The notes below the pieces were generated by a model. The model was not told the origin of the DNA. It was given only the letters and a program-made list of their open reading frames with translations, and made no database searches. A stretch of 5,982 nt of DNA from CAZJNX01 sp964547415 (GTDB lineage: Bacteria; Pseudomonadota; Alphaproteobacteria; Rhizobiales; Amorphaceae), in contig CAZJNX010000261.1 in NCBI GenBank assembly GCA_964547415.1, forward strand, positions 1 to 5,982. The letters are read 5' to 3'. Position numbers and translations under genes: made by a program. Positions 1 through 5,965 of the stretch are shown here, one piece after another; the first letter of the stretch is position 1, and every line of letters begins with the position of its first letter.

Positions 1-120
1 GCGGCAGGGCGGCTGTCGGCGTGGGCGGCCGGCTGCCGCGCCGCGTCGTCCGTCGGGGCGGCGGCAGGGCGGCCGTCGGCGTGGGTGGCCGGCCGCCGCG
101 CCGCGTCGTCCGGCGGGGCG
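1..120. repeat. Two tandem copies of a 60-bp unit
   Basis: Bases 1-60 and 61-120 are direct copies differing at four sites (14/74, 26/86, 34/94, 53/113). The unit is 20 codons, so the minus-strand frame is kept. It encodes an Ala/Pro/Asp/His-rich motif of the type AAPTDDAARQPAAHADSRP. All four differences change the amino acid (S/G, A/T, Q/R, T/P). The array may continue beyond the left edge. Bases 212-238 match unit positions 38-64 at 26 of 27 bases and in the same frame, an older partial copy encoding AAPTDEAA. Confidence 0.93.
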
Positions 121-536
121 GGGGGCTGTGCGACCGCGCGGGCGGACGACGAGCCGGCGACGGCGCGCGGCCGATGAGCTGGAGACCGTGGACCTGCGGG
201 AGAGAGCGGCAGCGCCGCCTCGTCCGTCGGGGCGGCGGGCCCCCGGCTGGCCGCATGGCCGGCCGGCCGGCCCGCGGCGGTGGCCCGCGGAACGGCGGAT
301 CGGGTGCGATCCACGCGATCGGGCGACGGCCCCGGACGCGGCACTGTCGCATCGGCGGAACCCGCGCCTTGACCCGGGTGAACCGCCGCTCGACCGGCCG
401 ACGCCGCGGCCGCGTGGCGCCCGGCGCCGGGCACAGACGCGCCGCTGGCGTCGGCCGCTCCATCGGGCGGTGGCGGCGCGCCGGCAGGCCCGGGCGGCGC
501 GCCGCTGGCCGCTCCCTCGGCCGGAGCGGAAGGCGC
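1..536 (-). other. Ala/Pro-rich low-complexity linker in the large minus-strand protein
   Basis: About 178 codons (residues ~596-773) are dominated by Ala, Pro, Gly, Arg, Ser and Asp, with no hydrophobic clusters, so the segment is probably disordered. Roughly a fifth of its codons end in A or T (GAT, GGT, CCA, TCT, GCA and others), clearly more than in the upstream body of the same frame. It is either a fast-evolving inter-domain linker or a stretch where a frame error hides the true reading. The open frame and the 60-bp, codon-multiple repeat favour a real linker. Confidence 0.6.
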
Positions 537-2321
537 CTTCCGCGGCAGCACGCGGCGGGTGCCGTCCGGAAGGGTGAGGACCAGCGGGTCGGCCGACTCG
601 CGGCGGGCGATCCAGACCGCGTAGGCAGCGTCCCGCCGGTCGGGCCCCGGAAGGGTGCCGCCCGAGCGGTCGAAGGCCTGGAGGTTGCGGCGGAAGGGGG
701 ACCGCAGCGCGTCCGCCACGAAGCGGCCGAGACGCGCCCGGTCCCGCCGGGCGAGGCGGGCCGCCGTCCCCAGCCAGCAGACGACGATCCGGCGGTCCGG
801 CACCCGCTCCACCGAAAGGGAAACGAGGCGGAAGGACACCGGAACGTCCGACGCCTTCAGATGCACCGTCGCCGCCCCCCGGGACAGGCGCGCGAGGGCG
901 GAGAAACGCCCGTCCTTCCGGCGGCGCAGCACCCAACCGGGCCACACGGCGGCCTCCCCCCCATCCTCCGCGAACAGGCGCGGGCGCAGCACCTGCCCGG
1001 AGAAGAACTCGGCCGTCACCTCCTGCCAGCCGCGGGCGAGCGGCGGGTCGAACCGGAGGGTGAGGAAGCCGTCCGCCCGCTCCACGAACACATGGTCGCC
1101 GATGACGCTTGCCCCGGCCTTGCCCGCGAGCGAGATCTGCGGCCCGGCCGCCGCCAGCGCCGGTGCGCCGGAGGGGGAGAGGGCGAGCACGGCCTCGAGC
1201 CCGGACCCTGCGGGCACGGCCCGCGCGTCCTCGAGGGGCGGCGCTTCCGGCAGCGGGTGCGCGGCGAGGCGGCACGGCGTGCCGTCCGGCCCCGTCGCGG
1301 CGACGGTGGCGCCCGAAGCGCCCGCCATCACCACGAAGTCCGCACCGCCGTCCGGTCGCGGCCGGCCCGGCAGGCCCGCTGGCGTCAGCCGGTGGAACGC
1401 GCCGGGACCGGTGGTGGACGGCGCCGCGACGAGCCGGTGCCAGCCGGGCGCCAGAACCAGCGGCGCGGCGTCGGCCCGGACCGCGCGGACCGCGCCGAGC
1501 GCCGTCACGTCCACCGTGCCGCCGGCCGCGTCGGTCCGTGAGAGCTCCACGGCGGCGGCCGCGGGAAGGTCGAGCGTTCCGGACAGGCCGTCGAACGCGA
1601 CGGGAACGCCCGCCGCCCGCGTTCCGTCGCCACGCACCGCGATGGCGAGGAGTGCGGCCCCTGGCGGAGGGGCGCTGGCGAGCGCGAGGCGGATCGCCCC
1701 GCCCGGAAACCCGCTCCGCCCGGCCTGCCACACGGCCGCCTCGCCCGCGGCGAGGCGGACGGCGCCCTCCGGCGACAGGCGGCCGCTCGTGCGCACGGGC
1801 GGGAAGCCCGTTCCCTCCCCGCCGGTGCCGGCCACCTCCCCGTCGAAGGCGGGGATCGCGAGACCGTCGATCGTGTCGGCCGGCAGCACGTCGGGGGTCG
1901 GGTCGGCGGGAAGGCAGGTGATGCGGACGACGTCGAACGGGGTGGCGTCGGCCGGGGCGAGGCGAAGGGCGAGGAGGGGCGCGGGCAGGCGGACGCGCAG
2001 GCGGGCGAGGTCGCTCGCCACGAACCGGACGGGCAGGGCCATCGCCCGGTCGGCGCCGGCGAGGCAAGCCTTGACCGCGAGCGGAACCCGCCCGCCGCTC
2101 GCCAGCGCGATTTCCAGGAGGACCTCCGGCGCGTCGACCGGTACCTCGAACGCGACGCGCAGCACCGCGCCCGGCGCTTCCGCCCGCCACAGGCCGCCCG
2201 CGAGCCCGAGGCCCTCCGGCAGAAGCCGCGTGCCGGACAGGATGGCGGCCTCCGCCGCGCCGGCCGGCAGGTCGCCAACGGCGCCCGTGGACGGTGCGCG
2301 GGCCGGCGCCCGGGGCTGCAC
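1..2321 (-). CDS. Large multidomain glycosyltransferase-like protein, N-terminal part (runs off left edge)
   Basis: The frame is open for about 773 codons and has no stop before the window edge, so the C-terminus is missing. The GTG at 2321 is preferred because GGGAGG lies 8 bases upstream (2335-2330). An in-frame GTG at 2354, overlapping the rfbC stop by 8 bases, is the alternative and adds 11 residues. Residues ~25-510 alternate short hydrophobic strands and turns, like stacked beta-sandwich domains. The last, ~408-512, contains FDPPLARGWQEVTAEFF (W432) and LRPRLFAEDGG, resembling the domain that precedes catalytic modules in large bacterial glycosyltransferases. A basic, probably helical stretch follows, then YAVWIARRES (Y567), similar to the lead-in of such modules. 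From ~596 on the protein is an Ala/Pro/Gly linker. No catalytic motif, signal peptide or membrane segment is visible. Body codons nearly all end in G/C; the linker less so. Coding is well supported; the glycosyltransferase assignment is inference from style and from the rfbC neighbour. Confidence 0.72.
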   Translation of the reverse strand, partial: MQPRAPARAPSTGAVGDLPAGAAEAAILSGTRLLPEGLGLAGGLWRAEAPGAVLRVAFEVPVDAPEVLLEIALASGGRVPLAVKACLAGADRAMALPVRFVASDLARLRVRLPAPLLALRLAPADATPFDVVRITCLPADPTPDVLPADTIDGLAIPAFDGEVAGTGGEGTGFPPVRTSGRLSPEGAVRLAAGEAAVWQAGRSGFPGGAIRLALASAPPPGAALLAIAVRGDGTRAAGVPVAFDGLSGTLDLPAAAAVELSRTDAAGGTVDVTALGAVRAVRADAAPLVLAPGWHRLVAAPSTTGPGAFHRLTPAGLPGRPRPDGGADFVVMAGASGATVAATGPDGTPCRLAAHPLPEAPPLEDARAVPAGSGLEAVLALSPSGAPALAAAGPQISLAGKAGASVIGDHVFVERADGFLTLRFDPPLARGWQEVTAEFFSGQVLRPRLFAEDGGEAAVWPGWVLRRRKDGRFSALARLSRGAATVHLKASDVPVSFRLVSLSVERVPDRRIVVCWLGTAARLARRDRARLGRFVADALRSPFRRNLQAFDRSGGTLPGPDRRDAAYAVWIARRESADPLVLTLPDGTRRVLPRKAPSAPAEGAASGAPPGPAGAPPPPDGAADASGASVPGAGRHAAAASAGRAAVHPGQGAGSADATVPRPGPSPDRVDRTRSAVPRATAAGRPAGHAASRGPAAPTDEAALPLSPAGPRSPAHRPRAVAGSSSARAVAQPPAPPDDAARRPATHADGRPAAAPTDDAARQPAAHADSRPA

Positions 2322-2329
2322 CGGCCTCG

Positions 2330-2335
2330 CCTCCC
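2330..2335 (-). promoter_or_regulatory. Ribosome binding site for the large minus-strand gene
   Basis: GGGAGG on the minus strand lies 8 bases before the GTG at 2321. It is the best Shine-Dalgarno match near the start of the frame and is why that GTG is preferred to the one at 2354, which has no purine-rich element at normal spacing. It falls just after the rfbC stop, so ribosomes finishing rfbC could reinitiate here. Confidence 0.55.
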
Positions 2336-2346
2336 GCCGCGTCCCG

Positions 2347-2910
2347 TCATCCACGATGGTGGAAGTAGTCCGGAAGCTCCGACAGGCGCGGGTGCCGCGT
2401 GTCCTTCTCCGAAAGGGTGGAGGACCCCGCCGGCAGGCCCCAGTCGATCCCGAGGTCCGGGTCGTCGAACAGGAGGCCCTTGTCGGAGTCCCGATCGTAG
2501 AAGGCGGTCACCTTGTAGGCGACCTTTGTGTCGGGCTCGAGGGTACAGAAGCCGTGGGCGAACCCCTCCGGCACCCAGATCATCCGCCCGTCCTCCGCCG
2601 ACAGGTCGGCGGAGACGTGCCGTCCGTAGGTGGGCGAGCCCTTGCGGATGTCGACCGCTACGTCCCGGATCCGGCCCGACAGCACGCGCACCAGCTTGCC
2701 CTGCGCGAACGGCGGGGTCTGGAAGTGGAGGCCGCGGATGGTGCCGGGCGTCGCCGACAGGCTCTCGTTGTCCTGGACGAAGTCGAGATCGAGCCCGAGA
2801 TCGGCGAAGGTGCGCCGGTTCCACACCTCCGCGAAATAGCCGCGCGCGTCCCCGAAGCGGCGCGGGGTGAGGACGAGGACGTCGGGAATGGCGAGGCGCT
2901 CGATTTCCAT
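2347..2910 (-). CDS. rfbC: dTDP-4-dehydrorhamnose 3,5-epimerase (RmlC/RfbC)
   Basis: This 187-residue cytosolic cupin enzyme epimerises C3 and C5 of dTDP-4-keto-6-deoxy-D-glucose, the third step of dTDP-L-rhamnose synthesis. The length matches the family. Family signatures occur in order: RGYFAEVW (23-30), FVQDNESLS (44-52), the catalytic-His motif RGLHFQTPP (59-67, H62), QGKLVRVLSGRIRDVAVDIR (70-89), WVPEGFAHGF (112-121), AYK (Y132) and LSEKD (166-170, D170). H62, Y132 and D170 correspond to the catalytic His, Tyr and Asp known in RmlC. The ATG at 2910 is chosen because the conserved N-terminus begins there; the frame is open further upstream but that part is Arg-rich and unlike the family. 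No strong Shine-Dalgarno precedes it. The gene sits just upstream of the large minus-strand gene and diverges from the glycosyltransferase at 3183. rfbA, rfbB and rfbD are not in the window. Confidence 0.97.
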   Translation of the reverse strand: MEIERLAIPDVLVLTPRRFGDARGYFAEVWNRRTFADLGLDLDFVQDNESLSATPGTIRGLHFQTPPFAQGKLVRVLSGRIRDVAVDIRKGSPTYGRHVSADLSAEDGRMIWVPEGFAHGFCTLEPDTKVAYKVTAFYDRDSDKGLLFDDPDLGIDWGLPAGSSTLSEKDTRHPRLSELPDYFHHRG

Positions 2911-3017
2911 GAATAACCCGTCCGGACTGTGACCTGCGGCACACACCCGCCGCCGGTGCCCCCTCATATGGCGGGACGGCAGGCGGGCCGGCGCCCTCGC
3001 GGCCGCCCGCCCCCGTC

Positions 3018-3033
3018 CGGCGCCCTTCTTGCA
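3018..3033 (+). promoter_or_regulatory. Possible sigma-54-type promoter (weak candidate)
   Basis: The GG at 3019-3020 and GC at 3031-3032 are separated by exactly 10 bases, and the -12 element TTGCA (3029-3033) is complete. The -24 element is cGGCgCc against the consensus TGGCACG. In all, 9 of 12 defined positions match. It would fire toward the glycosyltransferase gene, leaving a leader of about 140 bases. GC-rich sequence gives such matches by chance, so this is only a candidate. Confidence 0.2.
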
Positions 3034-3057
3034 GCGGCGGAAAGCACTTGTGAAGCC

Positions 3058-3094
3058 GCATCGGCCAGCTTGCAAAGCGGTCATGCATCGGCCA
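3058..3094. repeat. 10-bp direct repeat GCATCGGCCA, possible operator
   Basis: GCATCGGCCA occurs at 3058-3067 and again at 3085-3094, start to start 27 bases, inside the divergent intergenic region. The 17-base spacer contains the palindrome TTGCAA (3070-3075). The position between two divergent genes would suit a shared regulator, but no regulator gene is visible and two copies alone do not prove function. Confidence 0.35.
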
Positions 3095-3169
3095 CACCAT
3101 CCTCGCGCCAGCATGACGAGGCTATGGGGCTGGTGCGGGTCGGCCGGCACCCCGAGTTTGGTCCACGCT

Positions 3170-3173
3170 GAGG
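3170..3173 (+). promoter_or_regulatory. Ribosome binding site deciding the TTG start of the glycosyltransferase
   Basis: GAGG (within TGAGG, 3169-3173) lies 9 bases before the TTG at 3183. It supports the unusual TTG start. The next possible in-frame start, a GTG at 3225, would delete the conserved first beta strand. Confidence 0.6.
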
Positions 3174-3182
3174 CTCCTCATC

Positions 3183-4640
3183 TTGACCGCAAAGCCCCTC
3201 GTCCTCCTCGACATCACGCGCCTCGTGAGCGCCCTCGGCCGCGCCGCCCCCACCGGCGTGGAGCGCGTCGAGCTCGCCTACGCCCGCTGGCTGATGGACC
3301 ACCCGGCCTTCGAGGTGCGCTTCGTCGGCCAGGTCGGCGGCGTCTTCCGCGGGGTGGAGGGCCGCCTCGCGGAAAGCTACCTCGCAGGCCTCGCCCGCCT
3401 GTGGGACCGGGGCAGCGACCAGACCGACATCGCGAGCGCCCTCGACAAGGTGGGCCGCTTCGTCGCGGGAGAGACGGAGGGCGGCGAGTGCGCGCCCGTG
3501 CGCGACGGGGCCACGTTCGAGGCCTCCAACCGCGCCGCCGCCCGCTTTCGCCGCCTCATGGGCGTGGAGCGGATCGCCACCGTCCAGCAGCCGGTGGAGC
3601 AGTGGGCCCAGCAGCCGCTCGAGGGCGTCGTGCGCGGCGCCCACGCCACCGGCCGGCCCATCGTCTACCTCAACGTCACCCACGACCGGATCGAGAAGGC
3701 CCGCGCCTGCGAGCGGCTGAAAGCGCTCGCCCCGGTGCGGATGATGTTCCTGTGCCACGACGTGATCCCGGCCGAGTTTCCCGAGTACGCGCGGCCTGGC
3801 GCCGCCGAGCGGGCCCGCCGCCGCCTCAGGACGATGGGGCGCTTCGCGGACGGGATCCTCGTCAACTCGGGCTACACGGCGAGCCGCATCGCCGCCCACC
3901 TGCCCGAGCCGCTCCCGCCCGTGCGCGTCGCCCACCTCGGCACGGACCCGCGCTTCCTCGAGGCGTGCGAGCGCCCGTCGTTCCTCGCGGGTCACCCCTA
4001 CTTCGTCGTCGTGTCCACCATCGAGGCGCGCAAGAACCACCTCCTGCTCCTGCAGCTGTGGCGCACCCTCGCCGAGCGCGGCGGCGTGGACGTGCCCAAG
4101 CTCGTCATCGTCGGCCGCCGTGGCTGGGAGGCGGAATCGGCCGTCGCCATGCTGGAGCGCTCGCCCGCCATCCGCCCCCACGTGCTCGAGACAGGGCCGC
4201 TGCCGGACGCCGCCCTCCATCAGGTGATCGCCTCGGCCCGCTGCCTGCTCATGCCCTCCTTCGTGGAGGGTTTCGGCATGCCCGTGGTGGAGGCGCTCGC
4301 CTGCCGCGTCCCGGTGATCGCCTCGGACATCCCGGTCTTCCGGGAGATCGGGCAGGGCATCCCGGATCTCGTGGACCCGATCGACGGTTTCGGTTGGGCG
4401 AAGGCCGTGCTCGACCACGCAGGCCCCGCCTCGCGGCTGCGCGCGCGCCAGCTCGAGCGGCTCGCGGGTTTCCGCGCGGTCCGGTGGGAGGAGCACTTCC
4501 AGGTGGTCGAGAGCCTCATGGAGACCACCCTCGCCGCGTCCGCGGGCGAGGAGCCGCGGGGCAAGCCACGCCAGCGGCTGAAGTTGCGCGCCCCCATCAT
4601 CCCGATGGGCCAGGCGCGGGGAGCGGGCGGCGCGCGCTGA
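3183..4640 (+). CDS. Family-4 (GT-B fold) glycosyltransferase
   Basis: This 485-residue cytosolic or membrane-associated enzyme should transfer a sugar from a nucleotide donor to a growing glycan; donor and acceptor cannot be read from the sequence. The N-terminal half carries the strand KPLVLLDITRLV (4-15), PTGVERVELAYAR (23-35), common in alphaproteobacterial polysaccharide glycosyltransferases, and FLCHDVIPAEFPEYA with H192-D193. The linker region has VNSGYTA. The C-terminal donor-binding half has STIEARKNH (E281-H286), KLVIVGRRGW and the EX7E motif EGFGMPVVE (E362 and E370) followed by ALACRVPVIASDIPVFREI. It starts at TTG with a GAGG site 9 bases upstream. The last ~35 residues form a basic, Gly/Pro-rich tail. 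No membrane segment is visible. The rfbC gene diverging upstream suggests a rhamnose-containing glycan, so a rhamnosyl- or mannosyltransferase is plausible but unproven. eno follows after 45 bases on the same strand. Confidence 0.94.
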   Translation: MTAKPLVLLDITRLVSALGRAAPTGVERVELAYARWLMDHPAFEVRFVGQVGGVFRGVEGRLAESYLAGLARLWDRGSDQTDIASALDKVGRFVAGETEGGECAPVRDGATFEASNRAAARFRRLMGVERIATVQQPVEQWAQQPLEGVVRGAHATGRPIVYLNVTHDRIEKARACERLKALAPVRMMFLCHDVIPAEFPEYARPGAAERARRRLRTMGRFADGILVNSGYTASRIAAHLPEPLPPVRVAHLGTDPRFLEACERPSFLAGHPYFVVVSTIEARKNHLLLLQLWRTLAERGGVDVPKLVIVGRRGWEAESAVAMLERSPAIRPHVLETGPLPDAALHQVIASARCLLMPSFVEGFGMPVVEALACRVPVIASDIPVFREIGQGIPDLVDPIDGFGWAKAVLDHAGPASRLRARQLERLAGFRAVRWEEHFQVVESLMETTLAASAGEEPRGKPRQRLKLRAPIIPMGQARGAGGAR

Positions 4641-4670
4641 CGCGGCCGGCCCGCCAGGACGGCAACGATT

Positions 4671-4679
4671 GAGGAAGGA
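4671..4679 (+). promoter_or_regulatory. Ribosome binding site of eno
   Basis: The purine run GAGGAAGGA ends 6 bases before the ATG at 4686 and is the strongest Shine-Dalgarno sequence in the window, as expected for a highly expressed glycolytic gene. The 45-base space after the glycosyltransferase stop shows no terminator. Confidence 0.75.
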
Positions 4680-4685
4680 CGCGCC

Positions 4686-5965
4686 ATGACCGCCATCGTC
4701 GACATCACCGCCCGCGAGATCCTCGACAGCCGCGGCAACCCCACCGTGGAGGTGGACGTGACCCTCGAGGACGGCGCCTTCGGCCGCGCCGCCGTGCCCT
4801 CGGGCGCGTCCACGGGCGCCTACGAGGCGGTGGAGCGGCGCGACGGCGGCGCCCGCTACGGCGGCAAGGGCGTGCGCGAGGCGGTCGAGGCGGTCAACAA
4901 CGAGATCCTCGACGTCCTCATCGGCCTCGACGCGGAGAACCAGGTCCAGGTCGACCGGATCATGATCGACCTCGACGGGACCGACAACAAGTCCCGCCTC
5001 GGCGCCAACGCCATCCTCGGCTGCTCCCTCGCCGTCGCCAAGGCGGCCGCCGACGCCGCCGCGCTGCCGCTCTACCGCTACGTGGGCGGCACGCTGGCCC
5101 ACGTCCTGCCGGTGCCGATGATGAACATCGTCAACGGCGGGGCCCACGCCGACAACCCGATCGACTTCCAGGAATTNNNNNNNNNNCCGGCTTCGACCGG
5201 TTCTCCGACGCGCTCCGCGCCGGTGCGGAGATCTTCCACACCCTCAAGGGGCGGCTGAAGGCGGCGGGCCACAACACCAACGTGGGCGACGAGGGCGGCT
5301 TCGCGCCCGACCTGCCGTCGGCGAAGGCCGCGCTCGACTTCATCATGGACTCGATCGAGGCCGCCGGCTTCACGGCGGGGGAGGACGTGTTCCTGTCCCT
5401 CGACTGCGCGGCGACGGAGTTCTTTGCCGAGGGTGTCTACGACCTCAAGGGCGAGGGGCGCCGCCTCACCGCCGCCGAGATGGCCGCCTACCTCGAGGAG
5501 CTCGTCGGGGCCTATCCCATCGTGTCCATCGAGGACGGGATGGCCGAGGACGACTGGGACGGCTGGGCCGACCTCACGGCCCGCATCGGCGAGCGCTGCC
5601 AGCTCGTGGGCGACGACCTGTTCGTGACCAACACCGAGCGCCTCGCCCGCGGCATCGAGGCGGGCGCGGGCAACGCCATCCTCGTCAAGGTGAACCAGAT
5701 CGGCACCCTGACCGAGACGCTCGAGGCCGTGGACATGGCCCACCGCGCCGGCTTCGCGGCGGTCATGTCGCACCGCTCGGGCGAGACGGAGGACGCCACC
5801 ATCGCGGACCTCGCCGTCGCCACGGGCTGCGGGCAGATCAAGACCGGCTCCCTCGCCCGCTCCGACCGGCTCGCCAAGTACAACCAGCTCCTGAGGATCG
5901 AGGAGCAGCTCGGCGTCATGGCGGACTACGCGGGCCTCACCGCCATCACCCTGCCGCGGCGCTGA
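4686..5965 (+). CDS. eno: Enolase (phosphopyruvate hydratase), interrupted by an assembly gap
   Basis: Enolase converts 2-phosphoglycerate to phosphoenolpyruvate in glycolysis, and the reverse in gluconeogenesis; it is a cytosolic, Mg-dependent enzyme that in many bacteria also joins the RNA degradosome. The start MTAIVDITAREILDSRGNPT is typical. The 10-N gap splits the gene: codons before it are in the frame of 4686, those after it in the frame of 5282, and both parts are plainly enolase. If the gap really holds 14 bases the protein is 427 residues, the usual length. With that correction the key residues are S42 in the PSGASTG loop, H154, Q162, E163, E204 (GDEGG, proton donor), metal ligands D241, E284 and D311, K336 (proton acceptor), H364-R365-S366 and K387. 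None is missing. The frame break is therefore an assembly artefact, not a pseudogene. It may be read through from the glycosyltransferase gene 45 bases upstream, but an independent promoter inside that gene is likely given its housekeeping role. Confidence 0.97.
5177..5186. other. Assembly gap (10 N) inside eno
   Basis: Ten unknown bases follow GGAATT and precede CCGGCTTCG. The flanking enolase frames are offset, so the true gap cannot be 10 bases if the gene is intact. Family conservation (QEF, then M-I-x-P, a small residue, then G) calls for 14 bases. Confidence 0.97.

Larger units (their letters stand above)
2911..3182. promoter_or_regulatory. Divergent intergenic region between rfbC and the glycosyltransferase gene
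   Basis: These 272 bases separate two divergently transcribed genes and must hold promoters for both unless transcripts enter from outside. The part from about 3025 to 3125 is less GC-rich than the surroundings. I see no convincing -35/-10 pair on either strand. Visible items are the GCATCGGCCA direct repeat, a sigma-54-like match and a 7-bp GC stem (2982-2988 with 3005-3011) that could be chance in DNA of this composition. Open frames here give Arg/Pro-rich products and look non-coding. Confidence 0.55.

Noticed and set aside
1..120. 60-bp repeats as a CRISPR array
   Set aside because: The units abut with no unique spacers and are in-frame coding repeats in an Ala/Pro-rich linker.
21..2916. 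Long plus-strand open frames (21-1541, 655-2916, 1109-1921) as genes
   Set aside because: Their products are Arg/Pro/Ala-rich without family motifs, and they lie antisense to the minus-strand gene and rfbC, whose frames have sensible composition and, for rfbC, clear active-site motifs. In DNA this GC-rich, stop codons are rare in antisense frames.
2982..3011. GC-rich stem GGCGGGC/GCCCGCC as a terminator or leader hairpin
   Set aside because: It has only 7 pairs, a 16-base loop, no T-run on either strand, and such stems are expected by chance in this composition.
1505..3100. Minus-strand frame of 531 codons, including the ATG at 2350 that overlaps the rfbC stop
   Set aside because: It spans rfbC out of frame and its product is Arg/Ser/Pro-rich; the neighbouring GTG frame has the strand-like hydrophobic pattern and continues to the window edge.
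2911..3150. N-terminal extension of RfbC by 80 residues
   Set aside because: The extension is Arg/Cys-rich and unlike the RmlC family, which begins at the MEIERL segment encoded from 2910.
3081..5147. 688-codon minus-strand frame antisense to the glycosyltransferase and eno
   Set aside because: It is a shadow of two well-identified plus-strand genes; its His/Asp/Gly/Ala-rich product has no recognisable domain.
5177..5281. eno as a frameshifted pseudogene
   Set aside because: The frame change coincides exactly with the N gap, all catalytic residues are present on both sides, and a 14-base gap restores a full-length enolase.
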